Below are positions 1 through 8,300 of a DNA stretch of 10,088 bases, one piece after another. The DNA is taken from NCBI GenBank assembly GCA_002179805.1, contig NAVB01002522.1, forward strand, positions 1 through 10,088, in the 5' to 3' direction. The translations under genes were made by a program, and so were the position numbers. The first letter of the stretch is position 1. The number at the start of each line of letters is the position of its first letter. Below the pieces are notes generated by a model. That model worked only from the letters and a program-made list of their open reading frames with translations. It ran no database searches and was not told the origin of the DNA. Source of the DNA: Acanthamoeba lenticulata (taxonomy: Eukaryota > Discosea > Longamoebia > Acanthamoebidae).

Positions 1-77
1 GGGGCCCTGAAGGGCAGACTCCTCGTATGGAGCGGGGCGGGCAGGAAAGGAGGAGGAGCGTGTAAATGTGCGTGCAC

Positions 78-123
<46 letters not shown>

Positions 124-1346
124 AACAGGAGGAGGAGGAGGAGGAGGAAGATGATGATGATGAGACGCACCATTTCGTGAAGGAGAGCGAAGGCGCGCTC
201 GATGTTTTGCGTTTTGGCATAGACATCGAGAAGGGCCGAATACACATGGACGTTAGGCTCGACGCCGAAGTAGCGCATCTCGCCGAGGAGCGTCTGGGCT
301 GTGGTTTCATCAACTCGGGTGGCGCATGCAGCAAAGAGGGCCGAAAACGTAGAGTGGGTGGGGGGCACTTGGCGCTGTTTCATGAGCTGCCACACGGCGA
401 GAGCACTCTCCAGTTGGTTCGCACGTCCGCAAATACTGATGAGCGACGTGTAGGCTGACGGGTCGGCTCGCATTCCACGCGCCACCATGAAATTGAAAAA
501 CCACTGCGCCAACTCGGAGAAGCTCGGGTACTTGGCCATTGTTTCTGCTCCCGCAAACAACAACAAATCCCGCCAAGGCCCGCGCCCGTGAGCATACCCA
601 TGTGATATCACACACACATACACACACACACACTCGGAGATGCTCAAATGCGCCGATCGAGAAGTCCGTATTAAAATAAGAAAGAAAGAAAGAAAGAAAG
701 GAGAGGAAAGAAAGAGGGGAAGGGGAGGGACAGGGACGGAAGGCGCACGCAGAATGGCTTTGAATTCTTTTTGAGTTTTGATCGTGAGGCGGGGAACAAG
801 GCGCTGGATATCGGGAGAAATGCTTTCTAAAATGCTTGCTTCATTCGCTTCGCCAACATACTCAAGTAGCTTGATTAGGTCTGAGTCGCTGATCATTTTG
901 TTCTTCTGCACTCACAAGTGGGAGAAAGATTGTGGGTTGTAGTGGGTACTCAGGGAGGAAACGTGGATCGCGCTACACGCAAGTGGGCCTTCCCACCAAA
1001 GAGAGAGAGAGAGAGAGAGACATGCCTTTATGCTGAAGAGGAAGCCAAAAACCAAGTCGTGCTTCTTTTCCCGATGTCGCGCCAAGCTCGCCAACATTTG
1101 AGCCACGTCTGGGTGGGAGCTATGTGCTAAACATGAAAAAAGGAAGAGGCCCCAGTTGGTTTTCACCACTCAGTCCTCCCCCCCCTCTGATCTCGTCTTG
1201 CAGGCCGTACCCATGCCACGCCGGTTCTGGATTCCTGGCCGCAGTTGCCCTACCAGTATGGATGGAGGGAGTGGGAAGCGGGACACTCTCGATGCACATG
1301 GCAGACCGCCAATTGATGAAGAAAAAAGTGTGCTTACTGCATGCAT
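1..1346 (-). CDS. Pentatricopeptide repeat (PPR) protein, probably mitochondrial; 5' part only, runs off the left edge
   Basis: Likely an organelle RNA-binding protein. Inferred exons (minus strand): 1346-1211, 1126-1026, 905-749, 544-171 and 6-1; all phases agree. Exon 4 encodes exact 35-residue units: one starting DPSAYTSLISICGR, a second starting THSTFSALFAACATRV, and a third starting NVHVYSALLDVYAKTQ that ends in LLHEM at the next donor. This is the PPR helix-turn-helix pattern. Exon 1 encodes about 45 residues rich in Ser and Arg with no Asp or Glu (MHAVSTLFSSSIGG...), typical of a mitochondrial presequence. Exons 2 and 3 encode a helical leader. Introns: 1210-1127, 1025-906 (GC-AG), 748-545 and 170-7. 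An in-frame ATG at 1424 would add 26 residues; 1346 is preferred because it starts the presequence-like stretch. PPR proteins bind single-stranded RNA and act in organelle RNA processing, editing or translation; the target here is unknown. The exon 2 to 3 junction is the least certain. Confidence 0.8.
63..162. repeat. Compound microsatellite (GT)n-(GA)n-(GGA)n-(GAT)n in a PPR intron
   Basis: Runs of GT (about 79-94), GA (about 95-122), GGA (about 127-147) and GAT (about 150-162) follow each other. All lie in the inferred PPR intron 170-7. On the transcribed strand they read as pyrimidine-rich CT, TCC and CA tracts upstream of the acceptor CAG at 9-7. Confidence 0.9.
171..544 (-). other. PPR exon 4 with two complete and one incomplete 35-residue repeats
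   Basis: This is the most clearly coding block of the left flank: 374 bases with no stop. Acceptor GAGCAG ends at 545 and donor GTGCGT begins at 170. The Tyr/Phe-Thr/Ser-x-Leu-Ile/Phe start of each helix A and the Pro that closes each unit (VPP, VEP) are visible. The frame stays open through the downstream intron to the window edge. Confidence 0.85.
601..715. repeat. (CA)n and (AAAG)n microsatellites in PPR intron 3
   Basis: A CA tract at about 608-632 and an AAAG tract at about 674-700 lie in the 204-base intron 748-545. Read on the transcribed strand they are (TTTC)n then (GT)n. Confidence 0.85.
906..1025 (-). other. Probable GC-AG intron of the PPR gene
   Basis: The reading frame of exon 2 (ending LFSIK) and exon 3 (starting KNKMISDSDL) are joined in phase only if the intron begins AAG|GCATGT and ends GAGTGCAG. 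No GT donor near this point gives an open joint: the GTCTCT just downstream creates a stop at the junction. AAG|GCATGT fits the strict consensus known for GC-AG introns. A (CT)n tract follows the donor on the transcribed strand. GTTTTT about 24 bases upstream is a weaker alternative. Confidence 0.55.
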
Positions 1347-1426
1347 GACACAGGTGGTTGTAAGCGGGAGGTAAGTGCAAACATGTTTCGCAATGGGCAC
1401 CTTGACGCAATGGTGTTGGGGCATGA

Positions 1427-1575
1427 CGCGAAGGGAGTTGAGGGCACCCCCAAAGCCAGTACCGCCAGGTACCTCCTCTCATCCAGATAAATAATAAATA
1501 AATGCATTTCCTTTTGGATAAAAAAAACAAGGGAGAAAAGGCCGCTCGAGCGCAGGGTGGGGTAGTGTGCTCTCC
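1427..1575. other. Intergenic spacer between the Rab gene 3' end and the PPR 5' end
   Basis: No coding signal is recognised here. An A/T-rich patch at about 1485-1505 (AATAAATAATAAATAAA on the plus strand) and a run of seven A at about 1521-1527 stand out from the GC-rich surroundings. The patch lies about 60 to 150 bases upstream of the PPR start candidates and could serve as promoter or 3'-end sequence. Confidence 0.5.
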
Positions 1576-2871
<1,296 letters not shown>

Positions 2872-3345
2872 TTAAGAGAGCCGACGCCACGCAGCTGCGT
2901 GTACATCAGCTACAAGGCATGCCACGCGCAGGCGGGCGTAGGGGGCCCCACTGGGCGGTGGCACTTCCACAACCCACCTGCAGTTATCGGCAGCCATTAC
3001 ACGCACATGTGTGCCAGCGGCGATTGACCCCAGCGGGTCGCTGTCGGCCGGTCCCTCCTGGGCGAAATAAGGAGTTGTGCGCCCGACCCAGTAGTGGCCA
3101 GGGAGTGCTCTTTGCTCCTCCACAGGGCGCAAAGGCATTTGGCAAGGGTGCTCCACGAGGGGCATCCCATGGGCGATAGGCGTGGGGGGACTGAGGTACT
3201 TGCCCACCAGCACGGCGAGGGTTTCGTCCTCTTCCATCGTGGCAGCTTTTGCGGTTGCCTTGAGATCAAGCAACAGACGCTCAATGTGTAGGATTTCGTC
3301 GTCACCCACGGGCGCCTCTTCCGTGGCGCCAAAGGGCTTGGCCAT
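2872..3345 (-). CDS. Hypothetical protein, 157 residues, unrecognised
   Basis: An uninterrupted 158-codon reading frame with GC-rich third positions; the start ATG at 3345 lies 97 bases from the divergent Jagunal start. I do not recognise the family. Residues about 17-50 (DEILHIERLLLDLKA...) look alpha-helical and acidic. Residues about 50-90 are Pro-rich and irregular. Residues about 90-155 contain alternating hydrophobic stretches (GTHVRVMAADNCRWVVEVPP, then YARLRVACLVAD) that could be a small beta barrel of SH3-like type; this is a guess from pattern alone. There is no signal peptide or membrane segment. The next gene on the same strand, Rab2-like, starts 147 bases downstream of its stop. 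A gene model with introns is possible but none is needed. Confidence 0.55.
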   Translation of the reverse strand: MAKPFGATEEAPVGDDEILHIERLLLDLKATAKAATMEEDETLAVLVGKYLSPPTPIAHGMPLVEHPCQMPLRPVEEQRALPGHYWVGRTTPYFAQEGPADSDPLGSIAAGTHVRVMAADNCRWVVEVPPPSGAPYARLRVACLVADVHAAAWRRLS

Positions 3346-3442
3346 GGTCTCTTTGGAGAAATATTAAGTAGACAAGAGTTGCTGGGTGCTGCGAAGAAGA
3401 AGAAGAAGAAGAAAAGAAAAGAAAAAAGACACACCAGACAAG
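3346..3442. promoter_or_regulatory. Divergent promoter region between the hypothetical gene and Jagunal
   Basis: Only 97 bases separate two start codons that face away from each other. On the plus strand the region has AATATTAAG at about 3359-3367 and then a purine tract of GAA units (about 3394-3428) just before the Jagunal ATG. The tract is probably in the 5' leader of Jagunal. Confidence 0.5.
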
Positions 3443-3976
3443 ATGAGCGCGGCGCGAGGAGGTAGCGACGGGTCAGATGGAAAATACCGCATGATCATTC
3501 CCAACCACTACCAAGAAATGGCGAGCGCTCGCGAGTCTTTCCTTGGCATCTTCCGCTTACAGCTGGCGCAAGCCCTCCTAGCCGTGCTGCTGGTGGCCGC
3601 CCAAACAGGGACAACCTACTTCGCTGCTGCTGCTGGAGAGCTGGTGGGGGTTAGGGGAGCGGCCTGGTTCCTCGTACTGCCCCTTCTGCACGCGGGAGCC
3701 GCCTTCCACGGGCGGCAAGCACTCAAGAGCAACACCATACCGGCCATTCGCACCTACATTGCCGTGATGCTCTCTTTGGCGGCTGTTCAGCTTCTGGCTG
3801 GGCTGTACCTGGCCCTGTTTGTCTCTTTGCCGTCGGAAGCTGCTGCAATCTTCATCAGTGCTCTCTATCGCTACGCTCCCTCGTGCCTTCTTCTTCTGGG
3901 CGCAGCAGCTGCCCTGGCCTCTGCCCTCCACTGCCGCCGCTTTGTGGCTGCTCTTGCGTCCACCAAGAAGAAATAA
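3443..3976 (+). CDS. Jagunal-family ER membrane protein
   Basis: Jagunal proteins are four-pass ER membrane proteins needed for ER organisation and secretory or vesicular traffic (animal JAGN1). This intronless gene encodes 177 residues, against about 183 in human JAGN1. The N-terminus has GSDGSDGKYR and then NHYQEMAS, which matches the family's GTDGSD...HYQ signature. Four hydrophobic segments lie at about residues 38-58, 72-88, 102-127 and 147-163. The C-terminus ends STKKK, lysine-rich as in the family and compatible with ER retention. The start at 3443 was chosen because the in-frame ATG at 3386 would add an Arg/Lys string that only translates the GAA repeat. The stop codon overlaps an AATAAA. 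The neighbour downstream is convergent. Hydrophobic segments are rich in Ala and Leu, so similarity beyond the N-terminal signature is weak. Confidence 0.85.
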   Translation: MSAARGGSDGSDGKYRMIIPNHYQEMASARESFLGIFRLQLAQALLAVLLVAAQTGTTYFAAAAGELVGVRGAAWFLVLPLLHAGAAFHGRQALKSNTIPAIRTYIAVMLSLAAVQLLAGLYLALFVSLPSEAAAIFISALYRYAPSCLLLLGAAAALASALHCRRFVAALASTKKK

Positions 3977-3977
3977 A
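3972..3977 (+). terminator. AATAAA poly(A) signal overlapping the Jagunal stop codon
   Basis: The sequence AAATAAAAAAA contains AATAAA at 3972-3977, and the TAA stop is 3974-3976. If used, cleavage would give a very short 3' untranslated region, fitting the 158-base gap to the convergent gene. Confidence 0.5.
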
Positions 3978-4134
3978 AAAAAGGCTCGCGGCCAGCGCAC
4001 GCGCCTCTCTCTCTCTCTCTCTGTGTCTCATTGAGCTCGCCCGCAATGAACGGTGTGTGTGTTGACTTTCAACTGTGAGTACACACAGCGCCGCAGCAGT
4101 GTTGTGGCCACTCAGTGGCTCGTTCCACATCACA
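3977..4134. other. Convergent intergenic region with (CT)n and (CATCA)n
   Basis: The gap holds the 3' ends of Jagunal (plus) and the small charged gene (minus). A CT tract lies at about 4006-4023, and a CATCA pentanucleotide tract begins at about 4128 and continues into the minus-strand reading frame. No RNA gene or further reading frame is supported. Confidence 0.7.
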
Positions 4135-4628
4135 TCACATCACATCACCTGCTTCTTTCTGCTCGAGAGGCGTGGCTCGCTTCATCTTGGCTGCGTCGTC
4201 CTGCTGGCGCTCGAGAGCTTCCCGGTGCTTGGCAGCAAACGAGCTGAAGCCATCCATAAAACGCTTTCGCTTCGCGGCAAGTTGTTGCTGCGTGCGCAAG
4301 GCGTTCTTGCGTCGTTCTGCAGCAGTCAATCGTTTTCTGTTCGCTACTGGAACTTCCGCGTCTGACCTCCGCCACACCACACACATGCCACAAGCATCCC
4401 GTAAGCGTTTCCACGGTCACCACTGCTCGTGCCTGCCGCAACCCATCATTTCCCCCCCCCCGAACCCTCAGGGCAACACAGGACGCCCAGCCACGCACCG
4501 GGCACATCATCAGCAGGCAACGTGGAGCGCTTGGACTGGAAGAAGCTGCCCTTGGTGGGAGTTGCGGTATCTTCGTCCTCCTCATCGTCGCCGTCGTAAA
4601 TGGACTTGGGTGGCTCGCTGCCGACCAT
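4135..4628 (-). CDS. Small charged protein of unknown function, two exons
   Basis: Exons on the minus strand: 4628-4499 and 4361-4135, with GTGCGT...CAG intron 4498-4362 in matching phase; product about 118 residues. The N-terminal half is acidic (YDGDDEEDED near residues 11-20) followed by KGSFFQSKRS. The C-terminal half is basic, helical and probably a coiled coil (NRKRLTAAERRKNALRTQQQ, then KRKRFMDGFSSFAAKH). I do not recognise it. TATAAAA at 4659-4653 lies about 25 bases before the ATG and supports an independent gene. Alternatively the exon starting at 4629 is spliced onto the LYR gene upstream, in phase, through the donor at 4714; the two models cannot be separated here. The stop falls inside the GTGAT pentanucleotide repeat. 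Confidence 0.5.
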
Positions 4629-4652
4629 GCTGTACGGTCCGCGCGCCACAGG

Positions 4653-4659
4653 TTTTATA
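4653..4659 (-). promoter_or_regulatory. TATA-box-like TATAAAA before the small charged gene
   Basis: TATAAAA reads on the minus strand from 4659 to 4653, 25 to 31 bases upstream of the ATG at 4628, and sits in a short A/T-rich island. If functional it implies a very short 5' leader. Confidence 0.4.
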
Positions 4660-4710
4660 AATCATATAAATCGACACAACAAAGCTTTGGGGAGAAAGAG
4701 GTAGCTCAAC

Positions 4711-5123
4711 TTACAGCTTGGCTTGATATACAAAGTAGTTGGAGAGTGCGCGGATAGCCCTGAACAAGTTTTCCGTAAGCACAAACTCTTACCTAAACCA
4801 CCAGCCCCCTCCCGCCAACAACAACAGACATACTCGCTCTTCATCTGCGCTATCTTCTTCTCATCCGTTTCAAGCATGTTGGCCTTGAACTGCGTCCGGA
4901 TAGATTGCTGCAAGGTGTGCTCATTGCTGTTGTAGTGGCCTGCGTGTCGAGTCATACGCATGAGATCTCGATAAATCTGGAGTTGGTCCGACGGATTGTA
5001 TTAGTCCTGTCTTTTGTCCCTTAGAAGAGCAGAAAAACCCTCTGCCAACACACGCACCTGTCTCGTAGTGCGGAAAGACGAGATTGCAGCCTCGCCGGCT
5101 AAGGTCGTCACATTGGTAGTCAT
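4711..5123 (-). CDS. LYR-motif (Complex1_LYR) protein, probably mitochondrial
   Basis: Small LYR proteins bind the acyl carrier protein and serve in mitochondrial complex assembly or Fe-S delivery; the subtype cannot be told here. Exons on the minus strand: 5123-5058, 4976-4834 and 4759-4711. Introns 5057-4977 (GTGCGT...CAG) and 4833-4760 (GTATGT...CAG) are in phase. The 85-residue product has RQIYRDLMRMTRHAG at about residues 21-35, the helix with the (L/I)YR signature followed by basic residues. Then come two further amphipathic helices with a conserved-type Phe (RTQFKANMLETDEKKIAQMK), and it ends AIRALSNYFVYQAKL. Length fits the 80 to 120 residues usual for the family. The frame is in none of the uninterrupted reading frames and appears only after splicing. 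Its stop TAA is embedded in CT|GTAAGT, so an alternative longer form is possible. It diverges from BRCA2 across 129 bases. Confidence 0.75.
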
Positions 5124-5252
5124 CGTGAGCACGAGCTGGCAATTTTATTTGTTGGTTTATCATGCTTTTTACCCTTGTTTTTTTTTTTCAACTTCTTCGA
5201 AACAAAAAAGAAATAAAAGTGGCCCCCCATAACACAGAGGAGACGTCCACAA
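5124..5252. promoter_or_regulatory. Divergent promoter between the LYR gene and BRCA2
   Basis: The 129-base spacer has an AAATAAAA octamer on each strand: plus 5211-5218, 35 bases before the BRCA2 ATG, and minus 5150-5143, about 20 bases before the LYR ATG. Each points toward its own gene. Between them lies a run of about 11 T at 5178-5188 and an A-rich run at 5201-5218. Confidence 0.5.
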
Positions 5253-5328
5253 ATGGAGGAAGGTAGGCAAACGTCCCAGACTGGTAAACGTGCTGCAGAG
5301 CTCTTAGGTGAAGAGGACAATGCTCGAG
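5253..5328 (+). other. BRCA2 first exon with three equivalent donor sites
   Basis: From ATG 5253, donors at 5263 (GTAGGC), 5308 (GTGAAG) and 5329 (GTACCA) all leave phase 1 and all join correctly to the acceptor CCCAG at 5389. The choice changes the N-terminus from 3 to 25 residues before DPSAVPPE. An in-frame stop at 5368-5370 shows that an intron must lie before 5390. The ATG at 5506 is a further start candidate without any intron. Confidence 0.5.
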
Positions 5329-8300
5329 GTACCATGTCAACCCTTCTCTCACATCAAGACTCAGGTCTGATCTCATGCACACAACCCAGACCCGAGTGCT
5401 GTGCCACCAGAGAGCACCACCTTTGCGCGCCTCTTTCTTGCCAAAAAACGTCGTACGCACAAAAACGATCAGCAAGGGGGATCTGCTGCTGCTGCTGCTG
5501 CTGCGATGGCAGCACAAGCAGCGAATGAAAACAGCACACCTCTGCTGGGGGGATTCACCAGCGCGAGCGGCAGAGCACTGGCTGTTGGCCCAGCTGCGTT
5601 GATCCGAGCACGCCAGCTCTTGGCTGAGTGCGCCGATGCAGAGACTCACCACGAGGTGTTTGATGGAGACTGCGTCAGAGAGTCACAACAGCCACTATCC
5701 TTGCCCTTGAGCGACAACACTCGCAGCAATGAGGAAGTGGAGAAACCTCAGTTCACAGCGCCAGTGGCGCCAGAAGCAGAGCACAAGGCACGCTGACCAA
5801 ATGCCCTCCTCGCGAGAAGGACCTCTTCTCGTTTCGTCTCTCTTCTCTTCTTTGTTTGATTAGCGCCTCGCTGACGGGTCTGCAAAAGCAGGACTCGCCG
5901 CCATTTTTGGGGTTCAAGTCAGGACGTGGCCAGTCAATGACTGTGACTCGAGATAGCCTCGTGCGGGCTCAGCGCTTTCTGGAAGAGCCAGGTGATGTGC
6001 ACGAGGAAGGTGCTCGAGCACCCCGAGGCGCTAATCCTGACGACAACGACGACGACAACGACGAGACTCCAAGTCAAGACCAGCGAAGGGCTCCGCCCGG
6101 TAGATTTAGCGGCTTCACAACAGGCTCTGGGCGGCAGCTCCACCCCTCGCAAACCAGCGTCGAGAAGGCCATGCGTAGCTTCCTCACCGATGGCGATGGC
6201 GACGTTGCCGCCGGTTCCACTCGAAACCTTATGGGCAATGGCGCCGAGGACAATACGCCGATCAGAGTCGTTGGTTTCACCACTGGCGCCGGGAAGAGGC
6301 TAGAGCCTCCGACCAAGGCGCGCGTGGAGCAGGCCATGAACCAATTCTTTACCTCCGATGGCGACGACGACAGCCACTTGCACAATGCGACACCACCTAT
6401 CTCTCATTTTGTTGGCTTCACCACGGGCACCGGACGGCAGCTTCGCCCGTCAGCAGCGAGCGTCGAGAACGCCATGCGCCGCCTTCTTGACCGCGATGCT
6501 GGCGGCGGTGGACTTTGCGATGACGGACAACAAGACTCTGACCCCTCATCAAATGTTGAGGAGGCCGCCTCGTGGGGGCACCAACGGCCCGCCGATTCGG
6601 GCCGTGCCGCGGCCACGATGTCCGGCTTCACCACAGGGAGCGGGAGGGCGCTTCACGTGCCTCGGGCGCGTGTAGACCAAGTCCTTCAACGCTTTTCGGT
6701 CGACGATGATGCCATCGACCAACCAGAGCCAGCCACCGATGCTTCGCAGCAGCAGCAGCAGCAGGAACAGCAGCAACAACAGCCCGCTTACCTCCTTGGT
6801 GGCTTTCGGACTGTGAGCGGCAAGGCGATCAATGTATCGGCTGCCGCTCTTATGCGTTCTCGCCATCTCCTCGCCGACACTGATCATAATGACGGTGAAG
6901 ACGTTGAGGACAGTGACCATAATGACGAGCTGCACCGCACCGCTCGCAAACTCGACAGGCGATCTCCTCCTCCTCGTCCCGCACCACTGCTGGAAGACCA
7001 CGAAGACGACATAGGCATGCTCCTCGAGCTCTCTTCCTGCGCGGATGACCAACAAGGAGTAACCAGCGACCTCGCCTCGCCTCCTGGTTTCCCCTCTACG
7101 ACGAACGTGGCTCCGCTGGTTCCTGCTGCCACCGGCGGCGGCGGCGGCGGTGCGGCTGCCCCGTCCTCCCGCTCAAGCTCGCCTGCAGGCGGGAGGAAGA
7201 CGGTTGGATTCGCCTATCCGGCCACCCCCGTGCGTTCCTCTGCCCTCGCCACACCCGGCATGCCCCGGGCAGCTCCTCAGGCGCCAAACGTGGTCCGTCC
7301 TGCGGTCGATCTTCCGCAAGTTGTGGTGACCAGCGGTGCCGCTGCTGCTCCCGTTGCTGCTGCTGCTGCTGCGGCCTCCGCCACTGCTACTACTACTACT
7401 ACGCCCATCCGCTCGCCCGTCAACGGTGGCGACCGCCGAGGAGGGGGAGGAGGAGGAGGGGGAGGGGGAGGAGCCCCCAAAAAGACGTATGCCTACGGCT
7501 GCAGCCCATACAAGCCGCCACGCCCCCACACACCTCGAGCACGCGCTTCGTCTCGCTCTTCCCCGGGTGCAGCAGCAGCAGCAGCAACAACAGCAACTGG
7601 CGGCACTCCTGCCTCTGTGCCGCTTCCGCCATGGCGCTATTCTCTTCCTGGTGTGTGTGTGTATGTCTGTGTCTGTGTGTGTGTGTGAGTGTTGCTCAAG
7701 CGGAAACAAAAGACAACAACTCACGGGGTGGGTGGGTGAGGGGGAGCCATCCCACAGAGCCGGTCAGCAAACTTGCGCTACAGGAGTTGGCCACTCGTGA
7801 ACGGCAGCAGGAAATGCCACCGCCTGCCCTGTGCGCCTATGCTCCTCTCCTCTTCTATGGCTGCTAGCAGATACTGCGTTGCGCTTCTCCTGCCCCCACC
7901 CCACCCCACCCTCACACCTCCCGTTGGTGTTTTTGTCCGCAGCTCGGAGGATGTCCTGCGCATGGACAGCGATCGGGCGCGCTACTTTAGATTCACGCCC
8001 GATCAAGTCTTCGCCGACATGCGTGCTCACCCGACCGCCTTTGTCCTGTTTTTTTCTCCTGACGCACTGGCCGCCCTCAATACGCCCCATGTGCGCTCCC
8101 TCCCCCCCCTTTTGGGGACTCTAGTCTCCCTCAAGTGGTCTTCCTCGAGTACTCACGCGGTTGCTGTGGTGAATGTGGGGCGTTTGCAGGGGGTGGGCGC
8201 GTCCGAGTTGCACGCTGTCCTTCAGGCCTGCGGCGCCAACCCCAAGCTCATCTCTCTGTGCGCGAGCGCCCCCTCCCCCCCCAAAATCAAGCCTCTATGC

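Noticed and set aside
63..162. CRISPR-like or satellite array
   Set aside because: Units are 2 to 3 bases without spacers; this is simple microsatellite DNA in an intron.
3386..3442. Longer Jagunal N-terminus from ATG 3386
   Set aside because: The added residues are a translation of a GAA/GAAAA repeat and the family N-terminus begins at 3443.
4115..4660. Plus-strand 181-codon open frame
   Set aside because: Antisense to the small charged gene, begins in the CATCA repeat, and shows no family pattern.
5253..5528. Continuous 91-codon frame from ATG 5253
   Set aside because: Beyond about 5328 it leaves the BRC frame and gives Cys runs from the CTG repeat; only its first part is likely to be exon 1.
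7173..7724. Minus-strand 183-codon open frame
   Set aside because: Antisense shadow of GC-rich, repeat-rich BRCA2 linker; composed of Ser, Arg and Cys runs.
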